Part shown: in pieces, positions 38,771 to 48,039 of the stretch | Layout of the letters: every line of letters starts with the position of its first letter | Numbering within the stretch: position 1 is the stretch's first letter | NCBI RefSeq assembly: GCF_017742215.1 | Contig: NZ_JAGHKP010000001.1 | Span: 434,001 to 498,000, forward strand | DNA: 64,000 nucleotides | Direction: 5' to 3' | DNA from: Chitinophaga chungangae | Lineage (GTDB): Bacteria > Bacteroidota > Bacteroidia > Chitinophagales > Chitinophagaceae | Notes under the pieces: generated by a model | Told to the model about the DNA's origin: nothing | Databases searched by the model: none | The model's input: the letters and a program-made list of their open reading frames with translations, nothing else | Position numbers and translations under genes: made by a program

Positions 38771-39380
38771 ATTCCTGGAAAAGATCGACGTACTGCCCTA
38801 CATGATACCCGTCCATCAGCGCGTGATGCACATGAACGGACACCGGCATGCTGCGCCTGCCGGCCGTTTCCGTCATTTTGCCGAATGAGATCTTCGGGAT
38901 GCTGTCTTTAAACGAAAAACTGCGCGCGTGAGACAGCGACGTGAATTTCACCCACGGCATGGAAGAATAATGGATCACGTTTTCGCCGGACACGGCCGGG
39001 ATCAGGCCGGTACTTTGCTGCACCTTTTCCGTTTCTGCTTTGGCCCCCGCGATAAAATCGGCGAAATCTTCTTGATAATCAATGTACGCGAAACCGAAAG
39101 TACCGTCTGGCCGGTTGATGGTGGGGGAGGCGTGCACCGCGTCGTATTCCCACACTTCGCCGTCTGCAATGCGATAACGGAACGGTGTTACCTGGTTGGC
39201 CGCTTTCAGCGACTGGTACAGGTAATAGAGGAAAAACGAAACGCCCCGCGTTTTGGCCGCGTCGTAAGCGCGCGTGCAATCTATTTCCACGCAAACGCCG
39301 AAATACGGTTCTTCAAAGCGGCTGAAGAAATTAAAATGGTCGAGGCGGGGCCATTGCTGAAGGTCGAGTTTTTGTTTCAT
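38754..39380 (-). CDS. Chloramphenicol acetyltransferase-like protein
   Basis: The 208-residue protein is close to the CAT size of about 215. It contains the catalytic signature VHVHHALMDGYHVG (H185-H186...D190-G191), FRYRIADGEVWEYD near the N-terminal third, and IPKISFGK before the active site. CAT transfers an acetyl group from acetyl-CoA to chloramphenicol; many chromosomal relatives have not been shown to give resistance and may act on other acceptors. It overlaps the HAD gene by 4 bases and lies last in an AraC-HAD-CAT operon. Confidence 0.85.
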   Translation of the reverse strand: MKQKLDLQQWPRLDHFNFFSRFEEPYFGVCVEIDCTRAYDAAKTRGVSFFLYYLYQSLKAANQVTPFRYRIADGEVWEYDAVHASPTINRPDGTFGFAYIDYQEDFADFIAGAKAETEKVQQSTGLIPAVSGENVIHYSSMPWVKFTSLSHARSFSFKDSIPKISFGKMTETAGRRSMPVSVHVHHALMDGYHVGQYVDLFQEFMMRE

Positions 39381-40069
39381 GGAAGCAGGGCCGGTAAAAT
39401 TTCTGAAATGGTGGTAAGCTGCCGGAATTGTTCGTGCTCCACGTTATGGTCTATTTTTTCATGCGACCAGGTAACGTGGTAAGGAATGTGCACGGCATGA
39501 CCGCCGATGGCGAGCACGGGCATCACGTCAGACTTCAGCGAATTGCCAATCATAAGGAATTCTTCCGGTTTGCAGTCCAGGTGGCGGATCAGCTTGCTGT
39601 AATCTTTTTCCTGTTTGTCGCTCATGATCTCGATATGATGGAAATAATGCGAGAGGCCTGATTTCAGCAGTTTCCGTTCCTGGTCCAGCAGGTCTCCTTT
39701 TGTAGCCACTACGAGCCTGTATTTTCCTTTCAGGGCTTTCAGCACGTCTTCCACCCCTTCCAGCAATTCAACGGGCTTGTTGAGCATTTCCTTGCCGGTT
39801 TCGATGGCTTTCATGATCAGTTCGGGGCTGGCGGTGTTGTTGGTCACGCGGATGATGGTTTCGATCATACAAAGCATAAAAGCCTTGATGCCGTAACCGT
39901 ACAGCGGGAGGTTCGCCATTTCCGTTTTGAACAGTTCCTGTGAAGTGGTATGCATGGGCAGGTAATCTTCCAGCAGGGCGCAGAATTGTTGTTCCGTTTC
40001 CTGGAAATACGGTTCGTTCACCCACAATGTATCGTCCGCGTCGAACGCGATCACTTGTATGTTAGTCAT
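39377..40069 (-). CDS. HAD-superfamily hydrolase
   Basis: The 230-residue haloacid dehalogenase-type phosphatase has motif I FDADDTLW (D10 nucleophile, D12), motif II in VVATKGD, a conserved Lys in KQEKDYSKLI and motif III MIGNSLKSDVMPVLAIGGHA. A helical cap lies between motifs I and II (C1 type). The substrate is unknown, likely a small phosphorylated metabolite. The start at 40069 is used rather than the frame start at 40162, which would lie deep inside the AraC gene. It overlaps AraC by 8 bases and CAT by 4, so the three are translationally coupled. Confidence 0.87.
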   Translation of the reverse strand: MTNIQVIAFDADDTLWVNEPYFQETEQQFCALLEDYLPMHTTSQELFKTEMANLPLYGYGIKAFMLCMIETIIRVTNNTASPELIMKAIETGKEMLNKPVELLEGVEDVLKALKGKYRLVVATKGDLLDQERKLLKSGLSHYFHHIEIMSDKQEKDYSKLIRHLDCKPEEFLMIGNSLKSDVMPVLAIGGHAVHIPYHVTWSHEKIDHNVEHEQFRQLTTISEILPALLP

Positions 40070-40985
40070 GGTACCTGATGTCTTTTGGTAATCTTCCGAA
40101 ATGTTTTTTGAATGCTTTTGAAAAGTTGGCCGCTTCGCTGTAACCGAGTGAATCCGCCACATCGGCTACGGGTCGTGCCGTATCCCGCAGCAGTTCCAGC
40201 GCATGGTTCATCTTTACTTCGTTAAGATAACCAAAAACGGTGGTGCCGAACAGTTCCCTGAAGCCTTTTTTCAGTTTGAAGTCGTTCAGGCCGCAGTGCC
40301 GCGCTACTTCCAGCAGGGTGAACGGTTCCAGTACGCGGCTTTTTACAAATTCTCTCGCGGCGTACAGTTTGTCGCGGTCGGCGGCTTTGATGCGGGGCGG
40401 GCGCAGGCCCTGCAGCAGCTGCGCCTGTTCCATCTGCAAAAGAAAAAGATCGGTGATGCGCGATTCGAGAAAAAGCTGTTTCATAAAACCGCTGTAACGG
40501 CCGTACTGCAGGTCTGATATCGCCGCCATCTGCCTGCCGGTAAGGGGCATGGGCCTGTGGGTAAGACAGGCCGGGCGGTTGCTGCGCACATTATCCCAAA
40601 AACGGCCGGAGAAACCGTCTTCGTCGATCATGAAACGTTCGAAGAACTGTTCTTCCATTTCAATGCTCAGCAGCCTGATCACCGGGCTGGTAATGCTGTA
40701 ATGACCGTGAAAACCGGGACTGAAATAAAAGAGGGCATGTTGCGCGTCGGTAAGCGTGGCAGTTACGCTGCTATCCCGCGAATGTGCGGCGCTGCTGCCT
40801 TCCAGGCAGAAATACATGTCGAGGAAAGATTCGGTGCGGTCGTCTTCCCGTGTCACTTCTTTTTGCTGGTACCCGTTGGCGAAAATAATGCTGACCCCTT
40901 CGAAGGAGGCGGTACTCACTTCGGAATCGGCAAAATCTTCCGTTTGACGGAACTTGTGTTCGGTAAGCGTGTATTGTGCAGGCAT
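40062..40985 (-). CDS. AraC-family transcriptional regulator
   Basis: The 307-residue regulator has an unrecognised N-terminal sensor part (about 1-200) and a C-terminal double helix-turn-helix. The first helix pair is FTLLEVARHCGLNDFKLKKG with FRELFGTTVFGYLNEVKMNH. The second reads PVADVADSLGYSEAANFSKA followed by FKKHFGRLPKDIRY. It is the first gene of the operon with the HAD and CAT-like genes and probably controls it. The layout resembles Bacteroidota PchR-type AraC proteins, whose ligand cannot be predicted. Confidence 0.9.
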   Translation of the reverse strand: MPAQYTLTEHKFRQTEDFADSEVSTASFEGVSIIFANGYQQKEVTREDDRTESFLDMYFCLEGSSAAHSRDSSVTATLTDAQHALFYFSPGFHGHYSITSPVIRLLSIEMEEQFFERFMIDEDGFSGRFWDNVRSNRPACLTHRPMPLTGRQMAAISDLQYGRYSGFMKQLFLESRITDLFLLQMEQAQLLQGLRPPRIKAADRDKLYAAREFVKSRVLEPFTLLEVARHCGLNDFKLKKGFRELFGTTVFGYLNEVKMNHALELLRDTARPVADVADSLGYSEAANFSKAFKKHFGRLPKDIRYHD

Positions 40986-41067
40986 GGCGTTCAGCGTAGT
41001 TAGGCGGCGTGGTCAAAAAACAAATCGGGCGTCAAATATAAGCCATTTCTGTTTTCCGCGCGCCGTT

Positions 41068-42387
41068 TTACAGCATGAAAACCGACAGGATGTAAACTAT
41101 GGCAAAAGTGACCACCCCCATCAGGATGGTTGCACCGGAATAAACTTTCAGCATGGGGTTCATTTCGAGGCCGGAGAATTTGCTGATCACCCAGAAGTAG
41201 GCGTCGTTGGCGTGGGAAACCATCATGGAGCCGCCTCCCAGGGCCAGCATGCACAGCAGGCGGCCGGTATCGCCGTCCAGCCCGAGCACGGGCAGCAGCG
41301 GCTGGATGATGGACGCGGCGGTCATGATCGCCACGGTGGACGAGCCTTGCGCCGTTTTGAGCAATACGGCGAGCAGGAAAGGGAATATGATGCCGATGTG
41401 GCCGAGTTGTAATGAGGAGGAAAAGTGATCGCCGATTTTGGTGGTGGCGAGTATGGCGCCGAAAGCGCCGCCCGCGCCGATGATCACGAGTATGCCGCCG
41501 GCTTTTTCCGCCGCTTCGGTCATGAGATGGCTTACGGCCGTGCGTTTCCAATTCTTCCCCGTATAAAAGGCCAGCAAAACGCCCACCGCCAGGGCAATCA
41601 CGGGGTCGCCGAGCACATGCAGCAGGCTGCCGCCTTTTTGCAAATCGCTGAAAGCGCCCGCGCCGATCAGCACGATGGGCAGGATGATGGGGAGAAATGC
41701 TTTCCAGGCGGGCATTTCAGGCAAAGGTTCTTCTTCATGATCTTCGGCGGTATCGGTAACGGGAATACGTTTTCCCATAAACGACGCCCACCAGCACCCG
41801 GCGATAGCGGCAGGAATGGCCACCAGGGCGCCGATCAGGATCAGTTTGCCGATATCGGCGCCGATAATGCCCGCGGCGGCCGTTGCCCCGGGATGCGGCG
41901 GGATCAAACAATGCACGGCGTACAGGCCCGAAGCCAGCGATACAGACATCACCAGGATCGAGGCCCCGCTTCGTTTGGCGACGGAACGGTTCAGCCCGCT
42001 CAACACAATGTACCCCGAATCGCAGAAGATCGGCAAGCCCACGATAAAACCCGTGATGCCCATGGCCGCCGCCGCTCTTTTTTCCCCCACGATCTTTAGT
42101 ATCGCCGCCGCCATTACGCGCGTAGCGCCGGTATGCTCCAGTATCACGCCAAGCATGGTACCCAGCATGATGATAAAACCAAGACTGCGGAGAATATGAC
42201 CGAAGCCGTCTTTCATCGTGTTGATCACCGCGGCGAAAGGCAGCTGCACGCCCAGCCCTACCACGAAACAGGCGAGGAATAACGCGAAGAACGCATGCAT
42301 TCTGAAACGTACTGTCAGCAAAATGATAAGGGCAATGCCGGCCGCGAGCGCCAGCAATACTTGCGGGAAGGATGTGGTCATAACCAC
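41068..42387 (-). CDS. GntP-family gluconate:proton symporter
   Basis: The 439-residue inner-membrane transporter has about 12-14 hydrophobic segments. Family motifs are FGHILRSLGFIIMLGTMLGV, GITGFIVGLPIFCDSGYIVL, the loop HCLIPPHPGATAAAGIIGAD and, near the end, KTAQGSSTVAIMTAA. Members carry gluconate or related sugar acids with protons. A Glu/Asp-rich cytoplasmic loop (TAEDHEEEPLPEMP) lies in the middle. It is 20 bases downstream of the PAS-LuxR regulator gene. No gluconate kinase or dehydratase is in the window. Confidence 0.9.
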   Translation of the reverse strand: MVMTTSFPQVLLALAAGIALIILLTVRFRMHAFFALFLACFVVGLGVQLPFAAVINTMKDGFGHILRSLGFIIMLGTMLGVILEHTGATRVMAAAILKIVGEKRAAAAMGITGFIVGLPIFCDSGYIVLSGLNRSVAKRSGASILVMSVSLASGLYAVHCLIPPHPGATAAAGIIGADIGKLILIGALVAIPAAIAGCWWASFMGKRIPVTDTAEDHEEEPLPEMPAWKAFLPIILPIVLIGAGAFSDLQKGGSLLHVLGDPVIALAVGVLLAFYTGKNWKRTAVSHLMTEAAEKAGGILVIIGAGGAFGAILATTKIGDHFSSSLQLGHIGIIFPFLLAVLLKTAQGSSTVAIMTAASIIQPLLPVLGLDGDTGRLLCMLALGGGSMMVSHANDAYFWVISKFSGLEMNPMLKVYSGATILMGVVTFAIVYILSVFML

Positions 42388-42407
42388 AATATAATAATAA
42401 ATCGTGG

Positions 42408-43094
42408 TCAGATAAGGTCGAATGCCTGCGCGAAACGCGTGATGTCGTAAGCGGACTGTGCGTTGAGTTTGTTTTTGATGTTACGGCGATGCGTGGAGAC
42501 CGTTTTTTCGGAAATGTTCAGCCCCGCCGCAATGTCCGCCGAATTGGAGCCCAGCGCCATCAGCCGCAGGATCTCCTTTTCGCGGTGCGTGAGCGCCGCG
42601 AAGATGTGTTTATATTTGCGCAGGAAATTATTTTCCTCCAGCAGCCGGTTCACTTTCATGGTGATGTGATGTTCCGGGTGAATGGGCATGGCCAGCGTGA
42701 TGCAATGGGTGGGCGCCCCTTCGTCGTTGCGCATGAATATTCTCGTGGCGCTGAGGTACCATTCCCAGTCCATGCCCGGATGCGCGCGCACCTGCTGGAA
42801 AAAAGACACGAACGCGTCGTCGAGGTTCTCATGAATGAGGCGCATGATACGCGGAAGATAATCTTCCATATCCTGCGGATTAAAAAAACGGTGGAAATAT
42901 TCGGGCCCCATGGCGCGAAGTTCAGGCAGGCTGGTTTGCAGTATTTCCTGCCCTTTGGCTGACATGTATTCTACAGATTGCGTGTCGAGGTTATGTACAA
43001 TGATAACAGCCGGAAATTCCTCTCCCATTTTTTCCAGTGCTGCTATTTTTTGATACAGGGATCGCGCCGGATTGCTCATATCCACAAGATACAC
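42408..43094 (-). CDS. PAS-LuxR-type transcriptional regulator
   Basis: The 228-residue protein has an N-terminal PAS-like sensor (VIIVHNLDTQSVEYMSAKGQ to the WYLSATRIF segment) and a LuxR/GerE helix-turn-helix (LTHREKEILRLMALGSNSAD, IAAGLNISEKTVSTHRRNIK). It lacks a receiver domain. It is probably the local regulator of the GntP gene that follows 20 bases later. Translation may start at the second ATG (43079), five codons in. Confidence 0.87.
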   Translation of the reverse strand: MYLVDMSNPARSLYQKIAALEKMGEEFPAVIIVHNLDTQSVEYMSAKGQEILQTSLPELRAMGPEYFHRFFNPQDMEDYLPRIMRLIHENLDDAFVSFFQQVRAHPGMDWEWYLSATRIFMRNDEGAPTHCITLAMPIHPEHHITMKVNRLLEENNFLRKYKHIFAALTHREKEILRLMALGSNSADIAAGLNISEKTVSTHRRNIKNKLNAQSAYDITRFAQAFDLI

Positions 43095-43134
43095 AGAAAG
43101 TTAGGTATCCGAAACAGCGGAAGCGGAAATTATC

Positions 43135-44364
43135 TCAGCCGGCGCCGGGATATAGCAGTTTATTGCGTACCAGCAGGCAGGCACCGATAATGCCGGCCTT
43201 TTCGCCGAGGCGGCTCAGCACCAGCTGCGTGTCGTTATTGACGAGGCTGAGGGAATACTTGTTGATGGCGCTTTTGATGGGCAGGCGGATGTAATCGCCG
43301 GTAGTGGCGATGCTGCCGCCCAGTATCACCAGCTCGGGGTTGAAAAGGTTGATGAGCATGGCGATGCCTTTGCCGAGTTTTTCGCCGACCTCGGCCACCA
43401 GCTCGATGGCAAGCATGTCGTCGTTGTTGGCGGCGTGAATGATATCTGCCAGCGTAATTTGTTCGGTTTTTTTCAGCTTGCGCATGACGGAGGAGGAAGA
43501 ACCGGCTTTGATCTTTTCCTGGAACTTGCGCACCAGCGCCTGGCCGGAGGCTTCGGTCTCCAGGCAGCCTTTTTTGCCGCAGTGGCAGATCACTTCGTTG
43601 TTGAAGAAGGGAATGTGACCGAATTCCCCCGCGAAACCGGATTTGCCGTAATACAGCTGCCCGTTGATGAGAATGCCGAGGCCGATACCATGGTCCAGGT
43701 TGACGAACAGCACGTTCTTTTCGTTGTTCACGGTGCCGCTGCTGAACTCGCCGTAAGCCATGGCGCGGGAATCGTTCTCGAGGAAGGTGCGTATGCCGAT
43801 GCGCGCTTCTATCACGCGGCTCAGCGGCTCTTCGTCGAAATGGAAAAAGCTGTAGCTGTAGCCCGTGGCGTAATTGATGCGGCCGGAAAGGTTCACGCCC
43901 ACACCCAGGATCTTTTCGCGGCCCACCGGCAGTTCGTCCGTAAAACGGAGGATGATCTTGCACAATTCGTCCAGCGAAGCGGCGGTGTTTTGCAACTCGT
44001 AAGGGATCTTTTCCGAAAATTTGACGAGGTTCCGTTTAAAATCCAGCAGGCCTATATTGATATGATACTTTTTTACTTCCACCCCGATAAAAAAACCGGC
44101 GTCGGGGGCCATGCCGTAAAGATTGGGCTTGCGGCCGCCGGTGCTGTCCACCTTCCCGTAATCGTTCACCAGGCCTTCCTGCAGCAATTCGTTCAGCAGG
44201 TGCGTCACTTTGGGCGTGGAAGCGTTCAGCTCCTTCGCCAGGTCGGCAATGGTGGCATTGTTGATATTGGTGAAATAAGCGATGATCTTTTTCTTCAGGC
44301 TCAGGTTCTTGTAAGCCACTCCGCCCAGGGTTTCATTATTCAATTCTTCAAAGAATGTACTCAT
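43135..44364 (-). CDS. ROK-family transcriptional regulator
   Basis: The 409-residue protein has an N-terminal winged helix (residues 20-85: SLKKKIIAYFTNINNATIAD, LAKELNASTPKVTHLLNEL) and a ROK domain. The ROK domain includes FLENDSRAMAYGE, GIGLGILINGQLYYGKSGFA, GEFGHIPF and the zinc motif CHCGKKGCLE. The ATP loop normally reading DxGGT is replaced by GVEVKKYHINIG, so it should be a sugar-sensing repressor of the NagC/XylR type and not a kinase. It is divergent from a nine-gene operon starting 397 bases away, which it most likely controls. Confidence 0.92.
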   Translation of the reverse strand: MSTFFEELNNETLGGVAYKNLSLKKKIIAYFTNINNATIADLAKELNASTPKVTHLLNELLQEGLVNDYGKVDSTGGRKPNLYGMAPDAGFFIGVEVKKYHINIGLLDFKRNLVKFSEKIPYELQNTAASLDELCKIILRFTDELPVGREKILGVGVNLSGRINYATGYSYSFFHFDEEPLSRVIEARIGIRTFLENDSRAMAYGEFSSGTVNNEKNVLFVNLDHGIGLGILINGQLYYGKSGFAGEFGHIPFFNNEVICHCGKKGCLETEASGQALVRKFQEKIKAGSSSSVMRKLKKTEQITLADIIHAANNDDMLAIELVAEVGEKLGKGIAMLINLFNPELVILGGSIATTGDYIRLPIKSAINKYSLSLVNNDTQLVLSRLGEKAGIIGACLLVRNKLLYPGAG

Positions 44365-44761
44365 TGTTGGGGAAGGTTTTAAAACGTTTCGTTACACAAA
44401 TATATTCTTTTTAAAAAAAATTAAAAACAAATTCTCCAAAGCACCCGCTTCCCAATTACCACCCCCGCAATTCTCCAAAACAGCTGTAAGGAATAATATT
44501 ATTTTGATTTACGTCCGGACTTAAAATTCAATTCCGGTTAATTACTTCGTAGTTAAAAAAATAAATTAAAAAGTACTTGTGTTTTAATAAATTTTATTCT
44601 TATTTAGTGGGATCATTTTAAGAATTAGATCGTACACCTTATGCCGTCTTAATTTTTAAACGCTAACGCCTACACGTTTTTTGCTGTTCCCTGCAACAGC
44701 GGTCAATCAAATAATCGCCGGGTAAACACGGGAACCGGCCCCGGGAAAATTGGAACACGTA
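44365..44761. promoter_or_regulatory. Divergent AT-rich control region between ROK regulator and sugar operon
   Basis: About 400 bases with no gene. Two perfect palindromes stand out as possible operators: AATAATATTATT (44492-44503) and GTCCGGAC (44513-44520). They lie 9 bases apart, in the middle of the gap. A second AT-rich block of about 100 bases follows (44520-44620). I found no full TTTG/TAnnTTTG promoter pair. Confidence 0.4.
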
Positions 44762-46627
44762 ATGAACAGAACAACGCGCACCGGCTTCCGGTGGATCATA
44801 CTGCTACTCAGCCTGGTTGGCCTTCAAGCGAAAGCGCAGCGGCAAACGGACCTTCTCATCGTTGGCGGCGGCGCCAGCGGTACCATGGCCGGCATCCAGG
44901 CGGCAAGAATGGGCGTGCAGGCGCTGGTGATCGAAGAAACGGACTGGCTCGGCGGCATGCTTACCTCCGCGGGCGTTTCGGCGATAGACGGCAATCACCG
45001 CATGCCTTCCGGTCTTTGGGGCGAATTTCGCGCACAGCTGTATAATTATTACGGCGGGCCGGAAAAAGTATTTACCGGCTGGGTTAGCAATACGCTTTTC
45101 GAACCGCATGTGGGCAACAATATTTTAAAAAAAATGGCGGCGAAGGAAAAGAACCTTCAGATCAGCTACCAGACCAGGTTTCAGTCTATCCGGAAAGAAA
45201 ACGGCCAATGGCTGGTGACCGTTGCCAAAGGAAAAAGAACTTCCGTCATCTCCGCGAAACTGGTGATAGACGCCACCGAACTCGGCGATGTAATGGCCGC
45301 CGCCGGCGCGAAATACAATATCGGGATGGACGCGCGCGAAGAGACGGGAGAAACACAGGCTCCGGCCGTTTCCAACGACATTATACAGGACCTTACTTAT
45401 GTAGTGGTGTTGAAAGATTACGGTAAAGGCGCGAACAAAACCATCCGCAAACCCGAAGGTTACAACGCGGACGAGTTCAAACACAGCTGCGACGTGTCCG
45501 ACCCCGCATCCTTCGATTCGCCGGACAACAACTGCAACAAAATGATCCAGTACGGCCGTTTGCCGAACAATAAATACATGATCAACTGGCCGAAAAGCGG
45601 CAATGATTTTTACCTGAACATCATCGAGAAAACGCCTGCCCAGCGGGAGGAAGCGCTGAAAGCCGCCAAACTGCACAGCCTGCGTTTTATTTATTACCTG
45701 CAAACCGAGCTGGGGTATAAAAACCTGGGCATTGCAGACGATGAGTTTCCTACCGCGGACAAACTGCCCATGATCCCTTACCACCGCGAAAGCCGCCGCC
45801 TGAAAGGTGAAGCGCTGCTAACCGTGAACCACGTGGCCAAACCTTACGAACAGCCCGAGCCGCTGTACCGCACCGGTATTGCTGTGGGCGATTATACCAT
45901 CGATCATCACCATGAAAAAAATCCGGCCGCGCCGAAGATCGATTTCGTGAAGATCCGCGTGCCTTCGTATAACGTGCCGCTGGGCAGCCTGGTGCCTAAC
46001 GAAGTGGACGGGCTGATCGTTGCGGAAAAAAGCATCGGCGTGACCAATATCGTGAACGGCGCCACCCGCCTGCAACCCGTAGTGCTGGGCATCGGTCAGG
46101 CTGCGGGCGCGCTGGCGGCCGTGTCGCTGAAACAGCATATTCAGCCAAGGCAGGCTGCTATCCGCGACGTACAGCAGGCGCTGCTGGACAGCAAAGCTTA
46201 CATCATGCCCTTCATCGATGTAAATGCCGAAAGCCCGTACTTCGCCGCCATCCAGCGCATCGGCGCCACAGGCATCCTGAAAGGCTCGGGTGTGCCGTAC
46301 CAGTGGGCGAACCAGACCTGGTTTTACCCGGACGATATTCCCACGCGTTACGAAGTAATGGACGGCCTGCGCGCTTATTACGAGCCGCTGCGCACGTTCT
46401 GGGGCGCTTCCGGAGAACCGCTCAGCCTGCAGTTCCTCCTGGAGCTGTTCGAAAAATGCGGCAAAAAGATCACCCTGCAACAAGCGCGGGCCGACTGGAA
46501 AAAATTATCCTTACCCGGTACACCTGCTGCGGATATCACGCTTAACCGCGCCGCCACCGCAGTGCTCATCGACCATTATCTCGATCCATTCCGGCGCGGT
46601 GTCAACTTTGCCGGGCAATTGCAATGA
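44762..46627 (+). CDS. Exported FAD-dependent oxidoreductase
   Basis: The 621-residue protein has a signal peptide (ending LQAKAQ, about 26), then the FAD Rossmann motif LLIVGGGASGTMAGIQAARM (GGGASG 35-40) and EETDWLGGMLTSAGVSAIDG, as in the FAD_oxidored family (PF12831). The conserved late segment IVAEKSIGVTNIVNGATRLQ and PVVLGIGQAAGALAA supports this. A C-terminal part of about 120 residues after the FAD domain resembles an SLH-like helical module, without certainty. The reaction is unknown; periplasmic relatives in sugar loci are thought to oxidise polyols or sugars. A TTG four codons upstream is less likely as start. First gene of the ROK-linked operon. Confidence 0.85.
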   Translation: MNRTTRTGFRWIILLLSLVGLQAKAQRQTDLLIVGGGASGTMAGIQAARMGVQALVIEETDWLGGMLTSAGVSAIDGNHRMPSGLWGEFRAQLYNYYGGPEKVFTGWVSNTLFEPHVGNNILKKMAAKEKNLQISYQTRFQSIRKENGQWLVTVAKGKRTSVISAKLVIDATELGDVMAAAGAKYNIGMDAREETGETQAPAVSNDIIQDLTYVVVLKDYGKGANKTIRKPEGYNADEFKHSCDVSDPASFDSPDNNCNKMIQYGRLPNNKYMINWPKSGNDFYLNIIEKTPAQREEALKAAKLHSLRFIYYLQTELGYKNLGIADDEFPTADKLPMIPYHRESRRLKGEALLTVNHVAKPYEQPEPLYRTGIAVGDYTIDHHHEKNPAAPKIDFVKIRVPSYNVPLGSLVPNEVDGLIVAEKSIGVTNIVNGATRLQPVVLGIGQAAGALAAVSLKQHIQPRQAAIRDVQQALLDSKAYIMPFIDVNAESPYFAAIQRIGATGILKGSGVPYQWANQTWFYPDDIPTRYEVMDGLRAYYEPLRTFWGASGEPLSLQFLLELFEKCGKKITLQQARADWKKLSLPGTPAADITLNRAATAVLIDHYLDPFRRGVNFAGQLQ

Positions 46628-46652
46628 TTTAAGAACGGAACAAACGAACAAG

Positions 46653-47978
46653 ATGAATTTCAAAAAATTAGCACTGGGCCTGTGTATGCTGACCGGATGC
46701 TGCGTTGCTGCCAGCGCGCAGCAAAAGCACCCCCACAGGAATATCCTCTGGTTTGACGCTACCGCCAACTTCAAACGTTTCACCGTGAAGGATTCCATCA
46801 CTTATTACCTCGAAAGATCGAAAGAGGCGGGCGTTACCGATGTGGTGGTGGATGTAAAGCCCATTACGGGCGAGGTGCTGTATCCCAGCAAGATAGCGCC
46901 GGTAATGAAAGAATGGAAAGGGGAATACCAAAGCGGCGTGAAGGACCTTTCGTGGGACATGCTTACCGTGTTTCTGCAGGAAGGTCATCGTCTCGGCCTG
47001 AAAGTACACGCCAGCACCAACGTTTTCGTGGCCGGTCACAATCATTTCGACCGCGGCGTGGTGTACAGCGACGCTTCCAAAACCAACTGGCAAACCATTA
47101 GTTACCTGCCCGGCACCGGCTTCACCAAAATTACCGGGCAGAAAAACAAATACTCGGCCATGCTTAATCCCGCCAACCGGGACGTGCAGCAATACGAGCT
47201 GTCCATTCTGAAAGAACTCGTAAAAATGTACCCGCAGCTGGACGGCATCATTCTCGACCGCGTACGATACGATGCCCTGTCTACGGACTTCTCCGACTAT
47301 TCCCGCAAGGCTTTCGAAAAATACCTCGGTAAAAAAATAAGCCGCTGGCCGGAAGATATTTTGTCGTACACCGGGGGCGATAAACCCGAAAAAGTAAAAG
47401 GCCCGCTTTTTAATCAATGGATCGAATGGCGCGCAAAAGTGATCCACGACTTTGTGTACGAAGCGCGCGGCGTGATCAAAAAAGTCAACCCTAAGATCGT
47501 TTTCGGCGACTATACCGGCAGCTGGTACCCCACGTACTACGAGCTGGGCGTGAACTGGGCCAGCAAAGACTACGATCCTTCCAAAGAGTTTTCATGGGCC
47601 ACGCCCGGTTATAAAAAATACGCCTACGCCGAAGCGCTTGATCTTTTCACGACCGGCAACTACTATTTCGAAGTAACCAAAGCCGAGAAAAACAAGATCG
47701 ACACCAGCAGGGTGAACCGCACGGAAGCCGCGCAGACCAGGGCGGCGGAAGACTGGTATACCGTGGAAGGTTCCGCGGACCTGGTGAACCGTCTTACCGG
47801 CGGTAAAATACCGGTGTACGCCGGTTTGTATGTAGAACAATACAAAGGGCACCCCGAACAATTCATAAAAGCCATGAAAATGTGCCGCGAAAAGTCCGAC
47901 GGCGCCATGGTGTTCGACATCGTGCATATTATTAACTACGGCTGGTGGGAAGAACTGAAGGAAGGATTGAAGAATTAA
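46653..47978 (+). CDS. Exported glycoside hydrolase-like protein (GHL10/family-10-like)
   Basis: The 441-residue protein has a signal peptide (CCVAASAQ). A TIM-barrel follows with NILWFDATANFKRFTVKDSI, VTDVVVDVKPITGEVLYPSK, HRLGLKVHASTNVFVAGHNH and LDGIILDRVRYD, close to the GHL10/DUF187 type. The Asp-Arg pair in DGIILDRVRYD and the Asp in DGAMVFDIVHI are likely active-site residues. GHL10 proteins act on unknown glycans. It starts 26 bases after the oxidoreductase and is part of the same operon. Confidence 0.8.
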   Translation: MNFKKLALGLCMLTGCCVAASAQQKHPHRNILWFDATANFKRFTVKDSITYYLERSKEAGVTDVVVDVKPITGEVLYPSKIAPVMKEWKGEYQSGVKDLSWDMLTVFLQEGHRLGLKVHASTNVFVAGHNHFDRGVVYSDASKTNWQTISYLPGTGFTKITGQKNKYSAMLNPANRDVQQYELSILKELVKMYPQLDGIILDRVRYDALSTDFSDYSRKAFEKYLGKKISRWPEDILSYTGGDKPEKVKGPLFNQWIEWRAKVIHDFVYEARGVIKKVNPKIVFGDYTGSWYPTYYELGVNWASKDYDPSKEFSWATPGYKKYAYAEALDLFTTGNYYFEVTKAEKNKIDTSRVNRTEAAQTRAAEDWYTVEGSADLVNRLTGGKIPVYAGLYVEQYKGHPEQFIKAMKMCREKSDGAMVFDIVHIINYGWWEELKEGLKN

Positions 47979-47995
47979 AGCAAGACATTGATCCG

Positions 47996-48035
47996 CGAAC
48001 AGCCGGTGTGTGCCGGCGGTTCGTTTTGAAATTTT
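47996..48035 (+). terminator. Intra-operon hairpin before the DUF5009 gene
   Basis: CGAACAGCCGG (47996-48006) pairs with CCGGCGGTTCG (48013-48023), one A-G mismatch, 6-base loop. TTTTG and then T8 follow shortly after. It could be a partial terminator inside the operon. Confidence 0.5.
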
Positions 48036-48039
48036 TTTT

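Noticed and set aside
38754..39380. Acquired chloramphenicol-resistance gene
   Set aside because: The gene is embedded in a coupled chromosomal operon without mobile-element traces; the fold is CAT-like but substrate is unproven.
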